Part shown: positions 24,366-33,576 of the stretch, one piece after another | Layout: the number at the start of each line of letters is the position of its first letter | Numbering within the stretch: the stretch's first letter is position 1 | From: DASWZN01 sp963841635 | GTDB taxonomy: Bacteria > Acidobacteriota > Terriglobia > Bryobacterales > Bryobacteraceae | DNA: 64,000 nucleotides | Direction of reading: 5' to 3' | Assembly (NCBI GenBank): GCA_963841635.1 | Contig: CAWJDO010000003.1 | Location: 868,001 to 932,000, forward strand | Made by a program: the position numbers and the translations under genes | Notes under the pieces: generated by a model | Told to the model about the DNA's origin: nothing | Seen by the model: the letters and a program-made list of their open reading frames with translations, nothing else | The model's database searches: none

Positions 24366-25120
24366 GTGAGCCCGTTGCTTGAGGCCATCGCGGACAAGAA
24401 CGACCGCCTGGACCAGCTGCGCCCGTTATCGCCGGAGGCGTTGCGCAATCTGGAGCACTACTACGACGTGGAGATCACATACACGTCGAACGCCATTGAA
24501 GGGAACACCCTCAGCCCGGTGGAGACCACGCTGGTGATCGAGCAGGGCGTTACTATCGGCGGGAAGCCCCTAAGGGATCACCTGGAGGCTCTGGATCATT
24601 ACGATGCAATCCGTTACGTCCGCGAGCTGGCGCGCAGTAAGACGCCCCTGACGGAAAGCGACGTTCGCAATCTCCACCGGCTGGTTGTGCAACGGTCAAG
24701 GCCTGACATCGCCGGACGCTACGCGGACCTGGCACGTTACGTGCGAACCGAGACCGGCCGGTATGAGTTTCCGTCTCCCGCGGAGATTCCGCCGCTCATG
24801 GGAGACTTTGCCCGATGGCTCGGCGCGGCGCCGGATACGCCCCAGGCGGCGTTCACGGCTCACCGGCGTCTGGTAGATGTTCACCCGTTTAACGATGGCA
24901 ACGGGCGCACCGCGCGCCTGTTGATGAACCTGATTCTGATTCGAGGCGGGTATCCGCCCATAGCCGTGCGTCCGGAGGACCGGACCGCCTACATTCGCGC
25001 TTTGCAGGAGGCGCAGGCCGGGCAGGGAGCCGAGAGCTCGACCAATTGCTTTACGAGCGATTGGACGCGACCTTGGCAGAGTACCTGCGCGCTTTCGAGG
25101 AAGCGCGCCCGACGCCATAG
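24366..25120 (+). pseudogene. fic: Fic-domain AMP-transferase, frameshifted near its C-terminus
   Basis: Translation from GTG 24366 gives a class II Fic protein. The N-terminal inhibitory motif is TSNAIEGN with Glu45. The Fic core is HPFNDGNGRTARLLMN with catalytic His173 and the phosphate-binding loop. After EAQAGQGAE the frame drifts into low-quality sequence that runs to 25340, overlapping the antisense acetyltransferase gene. The alternative frame from about 25034 reads ELDQLLYERLDATLAEYLRA then FEEARPTP and stops at 25120, the normal family C-terminus. A one-base deletion between roughly 25000 and 25034 explains this. The catalytic core is intact, so the product could still be active. 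Confidence 0.75.
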
Positions 25121-25172
25121 CGTGACTCGGGCGGGAGGGGGCTTGCGGGAGCCGCACCGGGTTCACGCGCTC

Positions 25173-25640
25173 CTAGAGGGACCGCTTTGGAAAAGGCAGG
25201 ATGAGGCGGTCCGGCAGGCTGGCGAAGGCGATAAACCCGTGATGCCGGTAGAAGTTCGCTGCCTGCTCGTCCTTGGCATCGACGACGAGGGCGTAGGCGG
25301 CGATTTCGGACCGGAAGGCGCGCTCCATCGCATCCCATAAGAGGGCGCCCCCCAGACTAAGGCCGCGCCAGTCGAGACCGACGGCGAGGCGTCCCAGGAG
25401 AGCGACTGGAACGGCGGGGTACCGGGGCAGACGACTGGCGAGGGGAGCGGGCATCTCGGAAAGGAGAATGCTGCCCGCGGCCAGCGTGTAGTATCCGGCA
25501 ATGCTGGCGGTGGCACGATCGCGGGCCACGAAGTATGCAGCGAGGCGGCGGCGCACGCGATCCAGCGCGTCAACCCCGCAGGCGAAGGCGGCGCGATCAT
25601 GACCCGGCGCGAGCGGCTCAACGATAAACGAGCCCTTCAT
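25173..25640 (-). CDS. tacT: TacT-like GNAT acetyltransferase toxin, probably impaired
   Basis: The 155-residue product starts at ATG 25640, overlapping the antitoxin stop (ATGA). It matches TacT toxins that acetylate aminoacyl-tRNA: FACGVDALDR, ASIAGYYTLAAGSILLSEMP, PVALLGRLAVGLDWRG, SEIAAYALVVDAKDEQAANF, YRHHGFIAF. Two departures are visible. About nine residues usually present after FxCGVxALDR are missing. The acetyl-CoA pyrophosphate loop, usually R-G-x-G-(L)-G/A, here reads RGLSLGGAL. Both could reduce activity. The longer open frame upstream of 25640 is antisense noise across the antitoxin. Confidence 0.8.
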   Translation of the reverse strand: MKGSFIVEPLAPGHDRAAFACGVDALDRVRRRLAAYFVARDRATASIAGYYTLAAGSILLSEMPAPLASRLPRYPAVPVALLGRLAVGLDWRGLSLGGALLWDAMERAFRSEIAAYALVVDAKDEQAANFYRHHGFIAFASLPDRLILPFPKRSL

Positions 25641-25924
25641 CGCGCAGGCGCGATCAATCGAGCGTGGGCCTTCCTGGCGCGGCGGAGCGCGGGCGCAAGC
25701 GCGGGCGGGTGCAGGAGGAGATCGACGAAGCGTTGCTGGTCTTCCACCGACAAACGGATGAGCCGGGCTTCGTCGATGGCCCTGTGCGCGGCCTCCTGGG
25801 CGGCGGTGACCACAAAATCGCTGACGCTCCGGCCCTGGATCCGGGCAGCGCGTTTGACGATGCGAAGCGCGTCGGGAGCGATGCGGGCTTCGATCCTGGC
25901 CGTGCGGTCCGCCTGCTGGGGCAT
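25637..25924 (-). CDS. tacA: TacA-type DUF1778 antitoxin
   Basis: The product has 95 residues from ATG 25924. The RHH segment is RTARIEARIAPDALRIVKRA then ARIQGRSVSDFVVTAAQEAA, the signature of DUF1778 antitoxins. The C-terminal part (RLIRLSVEDQQRFVDLLLHP) is the toxin-neutralising segment. It overlaps the toxin start by 4 bases. It should both repress the operon and block the GNAT toxin. Confidence 0.88.
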   Translation of the reverse strand: MPQQADRTARIEARIAPDALRIVKRAARIQGRSVSDFVVTAAQEAAHRAIDEARLIRLSVEDQQRFVDLLLHPPALAPALRRARKAHARLIAPAR

Positions 25925-26164
25925 GTTCGATATTGTACGGGATTCTGCCGGACAATTCAAACGCGGCGGGCCTGGAGAGGGAGCTGCAAAACTCACTTCG
26001 TCGCATCCGCGGCCGGAGGAGAAAGGGCTGAAAAGCGGCGACAGGCACCGCTGTCCACGCGCGCTCGAGACTATCCCGTCGACCACGCGGGCATGTCGCT
26101 TGGGACAGCGGAGCCAGTCGCCGTTTTTCAGCGGAGTCTTCAGTCTGTCAGGTTAACTGCGAAC

Positions 26165-28669
26165 TCACTCGTAGCGCAGCGCCAGGATCGGGTCGATGCG
26201 GCTGGCGCGCTGGGCCGGGATCAAGCCCGCCACGGCCGCCACGACGATCAGCAGGGCCGTGCAGGCGGCGGCGATCGCCGGGTCGGTGCCTTTGATGCCG
26301 TAGAGCTGGGCCGAGACCAGGCGACCGAGGGCGATGGCGGCGGGAACGCCGATGGCCAGGCCGATCACCAGCAGCACCAGCACCTCGCGCATGACCAGCC
26401 AGATCACGGAGCCGGGCCGGGCGCCGAGCGCCACTCGCAGTCCCAACTCGCGCGTCCGGCGGCCCACCACGAACGCCATCACGCCGTAGAGGCCGATCGT
26501 CGCCAGCAGCGTGGCCAGCAGCCCGAAACCGGCCGAAAGCAGCGCGATGAGGCGCTCGGTCAACAGGGTTTCGTCGAGTTGCCCGGCCACCGTCTTCAGC
26601 GCGTAGACAGGCATTGCCGGGTCGAGGTTCCTTACCTCGTTCCGGACGGCGGCGTATACGGCGTGCGAGCCCAGCGCCGCGCGTACGTAGAACGCGACGC
26701 TGTTCTTGCCCCAGTCCGGGACGAACACCTGCCGGTGGACGCCTTCCCGCGGGCCCTCATAGAGGGAGTCGCCCACGACGCCGATAATCTCGGTATCGAA
26801 TTTGGTTCCCGGGCCGCTGCCTCGTCCGATATGGCGGCCGACGGCGCTCTTGTCCCCAAAGAAATGGCGCGCGAACCGTTCGTTGACGATGGCGACCTTG
26901 GAGTGCTCCTTGATGTCACGGCGGTCGAAGTCCCGGCCTTGAAGGATGGGGATGCCCATGGTCTGGAAGTAGCCCGGCAGGAGCGCGTTCATGAAGGCCT
27001 GCATGTCCTCGCCGTCCTTGGCCTGGTGACCCTCCACCGACATCGTGCTGTCCCACTCGTCGCCGGATAGCATCGGGACAACGGCCATGGAAGCCGCCTT
27101 CACTCCGGGAATGGCACTGAGACGAGCCTGCAGCTCCTGGTAGAAATGCATCGTGCGCGGGTCGTCGTAGCCGTTGAGCGCGGGCGCCAACTGGAAGGTC
27201 ACCAGGTTGTCGAGCTCGCGGAAACCGGTGTCGGTCGCCTCGAGGTTCTGAAGGCTCCTGACGAACAGGCCGGCGCCGAACAGCAGCAGGAAACTGAGCG
27301 CCACCTGCGCGGCGACGAGGCCCTTGCGCAAAAGCAACGAGCCGCTTCGTCCGACCACCGACCCGACCACGTCCTTGAGCGTCGCCAAAAGGTCCGGGCG
27401 GCTGGCGCGCAGCGCCGGCACCAGCCCGAAGATGAGGCCGGTGACGAGGGTCAGTCCCAGGGCGAACAGCAGAATCCGCAGGTCGGGTTGGGGGCTGATC
27501 AGGAGGGGATTCCCCTCGGAGGGGATCAGCGAGAGCAGGCCGCGGGTCATCGCCATGGCCAGGCCGATCCCGACCACTCCGCCCGCGGTGGACAGCACCA
27601 GGCTCTCGATCAGCAGCTGGCGCACGAGCTGGCCGCGCGAAGCGCCGAGCGACAGCCGCACCGCGATCTCCTTCTGGCGGGCGAAGGCGCGCGCGATGAG
27701 GAGATTGGCGACATTGGCGCAGGCGATCAGCAGCACCAGGCCCACCATGCACATCAGCACGATCAGCGCGGTCGAAAAGTCGTTGCGCAACTCCGAGTAG
27801 CCGGTGGCGGCCCGGTCGACGTTGATGGTTCCCCGCAGGAACTGGTCGCGGTCGTAAGGCGTCCAGTCCTTCGCGGCCGGCAGCGTCGATTCGTATTCGC
27901 GGATCTGGTGGAACAGCACCTGAAGCTGCGCGCGGGCGGACTCGATGGTGTAGCCGGGCTTCAGGCGGGCGAACACCTGCACCCAGCGCGTGCGGCGGTC
28001 GCCCGGGGAAAACCAGCTCCAATCCGGCGCCAGGACGGGTTCCATCAGAATTGGCACGCGAATCTGCGGCGACTTGGCGGGATCGAGGCCGGCGAAGCCC
28101 GGGCCCGACACGCCGACGATGGTCATCGGATAGTTGTTGACCAGGATCTTGCTGCCCACCACCTTGGGGTCGCGCGCGAAACGGTTGGCCCAGTAGTCGT
28201 AGCTGAGCACGACCACGGGGTGGCCCATGAAGACCTGGTCGTCCTCGTGGGAGTTGAAGACGCGGCCGGCGGCGGGCTTGACGCCGAGCATGGTGAAGTA
28301 GTTGCCGGAGACCATTTCGGCATCGACGCGCTCGGTCTGGTTGTCGATGCTGACCGAGCTGTTGATGAGGCGGCGGCACAGAACCTCCGCCAGCGGCGCG
28401 CCCCTCTTCTGAAAGTCCTGGTAGATGGGGTAGGAGTGCATGCGGTCGCCCATGTTGCTGCCGTTGTGCGGACCCTTCTGGTAGAGCATGACCAGCTGGT
28501 CCGGGTCCTTCACCGGCAACCGGCGCAGCATGATCTGGTCCATCAGGGTGAAGATGGCGGTGTTGGCGCCGATGCCCAGGGCCAGAGACAGGATCGCCAC
28601 CGAGGCGAACAGCGGGCTGCGGCGAATCGCGCGCAGGGCGAAGCGGACGTCCGGCGTGAGGCTGCTCAT
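26165..28669 (-). CDS. ADOP-like MacB/FtsX-family ABC permease
   Basis: This 834-residue membrane protein has two repeated halves, each a MacB periplasmic domain plus FtsX permease segments, as in acidobacterial duplicated orphan permeases. It begins DVRFALRAIRRSPLFASVAI then LSLALGIGANTAIFTLMDQI. The FtsX regions are at about residues 305-430 (LLIACANVANLLIARAFARQ, KEIAVRLSLGASRGQLVRQL) and 720-830 (YGVMAFVVGRRTRELGLRVA, LGARPGSVIWLVMREVLVLL). No ATPase partner is encoded nearby, which is normal for the family. Transport substrate is unknown. Confidence 0.9.
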   Translation of the reverse strand: MSSLTPDVRFALRAIRRSPLFASVAILSLALGIGANTAIFTLMDQIMLRRLPVKDPDQLVMLYQKGPHNGSNMGDRMHSYPIYQDFQKRGAPLAEVLCRRLINSSVSIDNQTERVDAEMVSGNYFTMLGVKPAAGRVFNSHEDDQVFMGHPVVVLSYDYWANRFARDPKVVGSKILVNNYPMTIVGVSGPGFAGLDPAKSPQIRVPILMEPVLAPDWSWFSPGDRRTRWVQVFARLKPGYTIESARAQLQVLFHQIREYESTLPAAKDWTPYDRDQFLRGTINVDRAATGYSELRNDFSTALIVLMCMVGLVLLIACANVANLLIARAFARQKEIAVRLSLGASRGQLVRQLLIESLVLSTAGGVVGIGLAMAMTRGLLSLIPSEGNPLLISPQPDLRILLFALGLTLVTGLIFGLVPALRASRPDLLATLKDVVGSVVGRSGSLLLRKGLVAAQVALSFLLLFGAGLFVRSLQNLEATDTGFRELDNLVTFQLAPALNGYDDPRTMHFYQELQARLSAIPGVKAASMAVVPMLSGDEWDSTMSVEGHQAKDGEDMQAFMNALLPGYFQTMGIPILQGRDFDRRDIKEHSKVAIVNERFARHFFGDKSAVGRHIGRGSGPGTKFDTEIIGVVGDSLYEGPREGVHRQVFVPDWGKNSVAFYVRAALGSHAVYAAVRNEVRNLDPAMPVYALKTVAGQLDETLLTERLIALLSAGFGLLATLLATIGLYGVMAFVVGRRTRELGLRVALGARPGSVIWLVMREVLVLLVIGLAIGVPAAIALGRLVSAQLYGIKGTDPAIAAACTALLIVVAAVAGLIPAQRASRIDPILALRYE

Positions 28670-28715
28670 AAAGAACTATACGAACGAGGATGGATTTCGT
28701 AAGGCAAAAAAGCTT

Positions 28716-28878
28716 GGCCACGAATGAACACGAATGGACACGAATAAGAAAGGCGAACCCCAAAGCTGAGACACGGCCGAAGGACGCACTTGCCGCGCTG
28801 TCTCAAATCCGGGGCAGGTCAGAACTCGTGTCTCACCCGTGGGGTCATCCCGTTTCTGATTCGTGTTCATTCGTGGCC
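28716..28878. repeat. Dispersed palindrome family 3 (GGCCACGAATGAACACGAAT), wide inverted pair
   Basis: GGCCACGAATGAACACGAAT at 28716-28735 and its exact reverse complement at 28859-28878 bracket 123 bases without a gene. The same 20-mer pair occurs at 47701-47780. It fills the gap between the ADOP permease and the VWFA gene. Confidence 0.85.
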
Positions 28879-28892
28879 AGGCTTTTTGAGTT

Positions 28893-30047
28893 TTAGAAGC
28901 CTCCGCGCGGGCGGTAGCCGGGGCGGGCGCGGATGCGATACTTATGGCCGACGTCGGAGGGGATTTCGATGGAGATTCTTCGAAAGCTCTCATTGGGGTT
29001 GGGCGCGGGGTAATACGTGATGCCGTAGGAATTGCCGAGCGCCTCGCGGACGGATTCGAAGGCCTCCACCTGCTTCTGCCAGGTGCGGGCGAAATAGGCC
29101 TGCCCGCCGGTGTGCTGAGCGATTCTGTGAAAGACGGTGGCCGAGACCGAGTCCTTGTTCACTTCGCTGGTAGAGATGACGTAGATGGGGATGCCTTCGT
29201 CCTCGGCGACGGCACGCACGTCGTCGGGCGCCACCATGCTGGCATTGTCGGGTCCATTCGAAAAGACGATGACCACTTTGCGGCCGGGGATCTTGGCGGC
29301 GTCGCGCAAGGTGAGCAGGAGCGCGTTATAGAGGGCGGCGTCGTCGCCGGCGACGGCCTTGCGCAGCCCGAAGACGGCCTCGTTGCGATCGCGGGTGATG
29401 GGGGCGGCGCGGTTCAGGTTGCGGCTGAAGGTGTAGACGGCGACCGAATCGGCGCGATCGAGGCCGCGCACGAAGTCGGCGATGGCGTCCGAGGCGTAGA
29501 CGAACCCGCGGTACATGTAATTGCTGGTATCGAACAGGATGAAGACGTTGGTGCCGGCATAGGGATCGACGCGGGACTCGGCCTCGCCCTCGCCGGCGGG
29601 TTTTTCGGCGGCCAGCATGGGCCGGGTAGTGCCGTCCTCCATAACCTGCAGGGCGGGCTTGCTGCCTTCGGCGAAGGTGGAGACCTTCTGCGCGATGCCG
29701 TCCTCGAAAATGCGGAAGTCGCCCGGCTTGAGCCCGTTAATGTAGCGGCCCTTGCTGTCGGTGACGGTGAAGCTGAGCACCACCATGTCCACCTTTACGC
29801 GAAACACGGTGCCCGGCTTCTCCTGGGCAAGAAGGGGGGGCAGCAGGCTCGCCGCCGCGAGCAGGGTCGTTGCCGTGAACAGACTTGTGGCCGTGAACAG
29901 ACTTGTGGCCGTGAACAGACTGGTGGCCGCGAACAGACTGATGGCCGCGAGGAGGCTCCGTGTTGCGAACCGGCTCCTTGCCGCGAACCAGTTCCTTGCC
30001 GCGAACAGGCTCCTGGCCGTGAGTGCTGCGATGGCGCGTCGGTTCAC
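28893..30047 (-). CDS. VWFA-domain protein of the acidobacterial type with repeat-built signal region
   Basis: The product has 384 residues from GTG 30047, which has a strong GGAGGAG ribosome binding site. Residues 6-65 are encoded by ten 18-bp repeats giving hexapeptides such as SLFTAT, ending at PPLLAQ-EKP, a plausible signal-peptidase site. The mature part has a beta-sandwich start (VFRVKVDMVVLSFTVTDSKG, LKPGDFRIFEDG) and a VWFA domain with the MIDAS-type start VFILFDTSNYM. It matches the VWFA-related family common in Acidobacteriota, of unknown function and probably exported. It follows the large exported protein gene by 22 bases. Confidence 0.85.
   Translation of the reverse strand: MNRRAIAALTARSLFAARNWFAARSRFATRSLLAAISLFAATSLFTATSLFTATSLFTATTLLAAASLLPPLLAQEKPGTVFRVKVDMVVLSFTVTDSKGRYINGLKPGDFRIFEDGIAQKVSTFAEGSKPALQVMEDGTTRPMLAAEKPAGEGEAESRVDPYAGTNVFILFDTSNYMYRGFVYASDAIADFVRGLDRADSVAVYTFSRNLNRAAPITRDRNEAVFGLRKAVAGDDAALYNALLLTLRDAAKIPGRKVVIVFSNGPDNASMVAPDDVRAVAEDEGIPIYVISTSEVNKDSVSATVFHRIAQHTGGQAYFARTWQKQVEAFESVREALGNSYGITYYPAPNPNESFRRISIEIPSDVGHKYRIRARPGYRPRGGF
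29854..30033. repeat. 18-bp minisatellite, ten units, inside the VWFA signal sequence
   Basis: Units beginning GCCGTGAAC/GCCGCGAAC (plus strand) start at 29854, 29872, 29890, 29908, 29926, 29944, 29962, 29980, 29998 and 30016, an exact 18-base period. The three units from 29872 are nearly identical and the outer ones diverge. On the coding strand each unit is one hydrophobic hexapeptide, so copy number changes alter signal length without shifting frame. Confidence 0.93.
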
Positions 30048-30069
30048 GATCTCCTCCGTGATGTCTGGG

Positions 30070-33000
30070 TCATTGGAGCGAAGCCTTCTGCTCGGTATCC
30101 ATGCGCAATCTCGCCTTGGCGCGGACATCCTCTCCCACGTGCCGAAGCGAACGAAGCACCGCCGGCCAGTCTTCCAGGTGGGTAGCGAAAATCTGTTCGA
30201 CCGTCTGCCGGGTCCACTCGGGAATGAGCACGTTGAGCTGGGAAGGGGGCGCGTGGATCTCGTCCGCAAGGGCAGCCCAATACAAGTTGGTGGATTCCCA
30301 GCTCTCGGCCAGGATGCGGCTGGAGTAACCCATCAGCGCCGGGAAGGTGCGCCAGTGGAGCAACTCAGGCCGATAGGAGCCGGTGAGGGTGGGTTTGGGA
30401 GTTCCGAACTCCCGGGAAATCTTCTCGTAGCTGATGCGGCCGGACGCTTCCCGCTCGATGCGATCGATGTCGGCGGCCACCGAGCGCATTCCGTGGCCGC
30501 TCGAGATCATACGCCGCGCAATCAGGAACGCCTCGGACGGGGTGATATTGTCGAGCGCCGCCCGCACCTCGGCGCGCTCCACCAATTCCGCCACTCTACC
30601 GGTGCGAGCCGGAGCGGCCTCCTGCGCGAGGAGCCCGATAAACTGGCGGCGCACGGCGGGATCGAGAGCCGACTCCGCCATCAGCGACTCGGTGAAGCGC
30701 AAGTGCAGCCCAACCCAGTGCAGCTCGGCCGGCGTGACGTTCCACCAGCGCGGGATTTTCGAGCTCTGGATCAGCTGCGGAGCCAGGTCGCCCCAGATGA
30801 GCGCCTGCTCGCGTACGGGAACCATGAAGTTCTGCTCGGCAACCGCGAGCGCATACGGTAGCCCGGAGAGCGAACCGGTGAGGCGCCCGCCGGAGTTCGA
30901 CGGCCAGCCGCCCGAGGCCACCCAGGTGGCATCCCAATACAGCGGGTGTCCGGGGGAGCCGGTAAAGTCGTGGCCGCGGACGAAGGTGGGGTTGGTCAAC
31001 AGGACCTGGGCGCCGGGCGGGGCATAGTGGACGTAGTTGAGGCCCACCAGCGTGTCGCGCAGCAAGGGAGCCAGAGTCCCCCGCAACTCGCGCAGGCGGG
31101 TCGCGTCGCCCTGGGCGCGGTCGATGGCGGACTTGAGGTTCAGGCGGTGCTCGATCTCGATGTGGCGCTCCACGGCATATCCCAACGTCATGGAGCCCTT
31201 TTCCTGAACGGTGAAGCTGATCCAGGGCGGCTGGATCTCGGCGATGCGCGCGGCCAGGCGGCCCACGAGCGCGGTGTTGAGCTTCTCGCCTCGCGATACG
31301 GCGTCGAGGTTGTCCGCCAGAGCGAACAGGTTGTCCAGCGAAACCAGCCGCTGGGCCTCGAGGATGCGGACCATATCCTGGATGACGCGGGCCTGGGTTT
31401 CGGAGTCGCTGGTGGTCTCGGCGCCGGCGAGGAGGCCAAGCACCCAGTCCTGGGCCGAGGCCCCTTCGGGAGCGCCGGTGGCCTTCAGTAGCAGGCCCAC
31501 GCCGGAGCGGGCCGCGTCGAACAGATCGTGCTGGCTATGCACTTGCGGAAACGGGGTGACGATGCCGGCCAGGGTCGCATCGGCCGCGCCGGGCGCGATG
31601 AAACCCTGGCGGCAGAAGATCTGCCACATCCCCACCAGGGCCTGCATGCTGGCGGTCACGTCCACGCGCAGCTGGCTGTCGCCGCCGTGATTCAGCGCGT
31701 GAGCCGCATCCAGATACTGCAGGATGGTCTGGTCGCTGAGCTGGGGCGCTTCGCTGAAGAGCGAATACTGGGAGCCGTAGATATGGTAGTCGGTGGCCAG
31801 CCGTTGCGCGGTGGCTGGATCGAGCGGCTTGGCGCGCGAGCGATCCAGATCGCTCAAAGTCATGAAGACCGCGAGCGGCTCGTTGTCGACGGACTTGCGG
31901 CACAGACCGAACAGGGCCTCCATGAGGTCGTCGGGCGCCTTCCAGCCGGGAGCGGCGCGAGCCAGGCGGACGTCGAGCTTGGCGAACACGTGCCCGGCGA
32001 ACAGGTTCTTCCAGACCTGCAGACCCCCCGCAATGTGCGGCTGCCCGTCCGGATCGAGGCGCAGACGCGCGGTGAGCAGCAGCATGTCGGTGTTGGCGCG
32101 GAACACCGGGCGCGCGGGGCCAGGGCTGGTTACGTGGCCGCGGATGGCAAGGTAGAAACGCTTCAGGCGCTGGGGCTCGGCGAGGTAGTCCTGGACCGGG
32201 CCGCCGATCCGCGCGACGGCGTCGTAGTAACTCGCCATCCAGCCGTCATCCTTGGAGATGAGCTTCGCGAAGAACGCCCCGCCCTGGGTGGGAGGAACGC
32301 CGACCAACTCGGCCCAGACGGGCTCGGAGCGGGCGCCTCCGGGCGTGACGGCCTTGCCGCCGCGCACTTCAAACATCCCGCCGTAAAAGTCGAGCACGTG
32401 CGCGTAGGCTTTGAGCCGGTCGAGGGGGGCGGCCTGCCGCAAGGCGTCCGCGGTTTCCCGGTCCAGCTTTCCGAGGCCGAGATAGGTCCGGCAAAGGATG
32501 GGATCGCTCAGCAGGCCGTCAATGAAGTCGCCGCCCTGTTTGTCGGCTGGAGGAACCCAATAGGCGGAGTCGTAGAGAACCGGGACGCGGGTGGCGGCGT
32601 AGGCATACTCGAACTTGCGGTTGGTCCGCAGCGCCTGCTCGAGTTCCGCGATGGGGAAGCCGGAATCGATGGTGACGAAAGCGCGGCTGGCGTTCACGGT
32701 CTCGAGCACGACGTCGCTACCGCATCCGCCCCGCATGCGGTAGCCGAGGACGCGCAGCAGTTCGCCCGCTTCGGCCGAATCGCAGGTATCGACGCGGATG
32801 GTCTTCTTGTCGCCGGCGATCTTGGCCAATTCGCGCGCCTGCGACACGTAGCGCACAACTAGTTTGAGGTATTCGGTAGGCTCGAGGACCTCGCCGCTCA
32901 GGGACTGGTATCCGCTGGTGACGATATTGCGGGCCAAGGCGGGAAGCAACTCCTCCGGGGGAAGATCGGGAGCGAGCGCGGCCATGCGCGCGAAGGAACG

Positions 33001-33456
33001 CAACGGGCCGGGAATCTCGACGGTCTGGATGGTCGAGGCGGGCGCATCGGAGGCGAGTCCCGCGGCCCACTCCTTTCCACCCGCGTCGCGATAGGCCGCC
33101 AGGTGTTCGGTCGCGGCGGCGCGGTCGCCATCGATCAGATCGAGCAGCACCAGGCGGCGCGCGGCTTCCCGGCGCTCCTCGTTCCGAGCCGGCGGGAGCG
33201 CGGCGAGCGCCTTAGCGTACTCGGGGCGGGCCTCGGGATCATGATGAGCCGCGAGGAAGTCGGCGTAGGTGAGCATCGCCGCGGCGTCGTCGTTGGGCCC
33301 GCTGGCGGCTTGCTGGAGCAAGGCCCGGGCGCCGAGCGCGTCGCCTTTACGTTCCAGTTCCTGCGCGGAGCGAAGCGCGTCCTGCTCTTTGTCCGCGCCG
33401 CCCAGCGCGGAACCGAGGCTTAGCAGAACCGCCAACAGAGACGGCAAACCCCTCAT
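30070..33456 (-). CDS. Large exported protein of unknown function, TPR-like N-terminus
   Basis: This 1,128-residue protein has a signal peptide (RGLPSLLAVLLSLGSALG) followed by TPR-like helices (QDALRSAQELERKGDALGAR, then ALLQQAASGPNDDAAAMLTY) up to about residue 130. The rest is a long mixed region without a family that I recognise; short motifs include DKQGGDFIDGLLSDPILCRT, NHGGDSQLRVDVTASMQALV and a C-terminal helical part (ARLRMDTEQKASLQ). It is probably periplasmic. It precedes the VWFA gene by 22 bases on the same strand, so the two proteins may work together. Confidence 0.7.
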   Translation of the reverse strand: MRGLPSLLAVLLSLGSALGGADKEQDALRSAQELERKGDALGARALLQQAASGPNDDAAAMLTYADFLAAHHDPEARPEYAKALAALPPARNEERREAARRLVLLDLIDGDRAAATEHLAAYRDAGGKEWAAGLASDAPASTIQTVEIPGPLRSFARMAALAPDLPPEELLPALARNIVTSGYQSLSGEVLEPTEYLKLVVRYVSQARELAKIAGDKKTIRVDTCDSAEAGELLRVLGYRMRGGCGSDVVLETVNASRAFVTIDSGFPIAELEQALRTNRKFEYAYAATRVPVLYDSAYWVPPADKQGGDFIDGLLSDPILCRTYLGLGKLDRETADALRQAAPLDRLKAYAHVLDFYGGMFEVRGGKAVTPGGARSEPVWAELVGVPPTQGGAFFAKLISKDDGWMASYYDAVARIGGPVQDYLAEPQRLKRFYLAIRGHVTSPGPARPVFRANTDMLLLTARLRLDPDGQPHIAGGLQVWKNLFAGHVFAKLDVRLARAAPGWKAPDDLMEALFGLCRKSVDNEPLAVFMTLSDLDRSRAKPLDPATAQRLATDYHIYGSQYSLFSEAPQLSDQTILQYLDAAHALNHGGDSQLRVDVTASMQALVGMWQIFCRQGFIAPGAADATLAGIVTPFPQVHSQHDLFDAARSGVGLLLKATGAPEGASAQDWVLGLLAGAETTSDSETQARVIQDMVRILEAQRLVSLDNLFALADNLDAVSRGEKLNTALVGRLAARIAEIQPPWISFTVQEKGSMTLGYAVERHIEIEHRLNLKSAIDRAQGDATRLRELRGTLAPLLRDTLVGLNYVHYAPPGAQVLLTNPTFVRGHDFTGSPGHPLYWDATWVASGGWPSNSGGRLTGSLSGLPYALAVAEQNFMVPVREQALIWGDLAPQLIQSSKIPRWWNVTPAELHWVGLHLRFTESLMAESALDPAVRRQFIGLLAQEAAPARTGRVAELVERAEVRAALDNITPSEAFLIARRMISSGHGMRSVAADIDRIEREASGRISYEKISREFGTPKPTLTGSYRPELLHWRTFPALMGYSSRILAESWESTNLYWAALADEIHAPPSQLNVLIPEWTRQTVEQIFATHLEDWPAVLRSLRHVGEDVRAKARLRMDTEQKASLQ

Positions 33457-33576
33457 GCACGCCCTCCTGACAGATTTAATGTACCATTTCCACTCCGCGA
33501 AGTTGTTTGCGGAAAGGCAATGACGAGCGGGAGCTGTCGGTGTGGCGCGCGCGATGCCGCGAGCCGGAGACCGGTC

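Noticed and set aside
24299..25150. Similarity of GGGCGGGGAGGGGCTTGCGG at about 24299 and 25130 as another repeat family
   Set aside because: The match is short and G-rich and not clearly beyond chance in high-GC DNA.
27146..28702. 518-codon plus-strand open frame over the ADOP permease
   Set aside because: It is antisense to clear MacB/FtsX domains, with low-complexity Gln/Arg/Asp composition and no motif.
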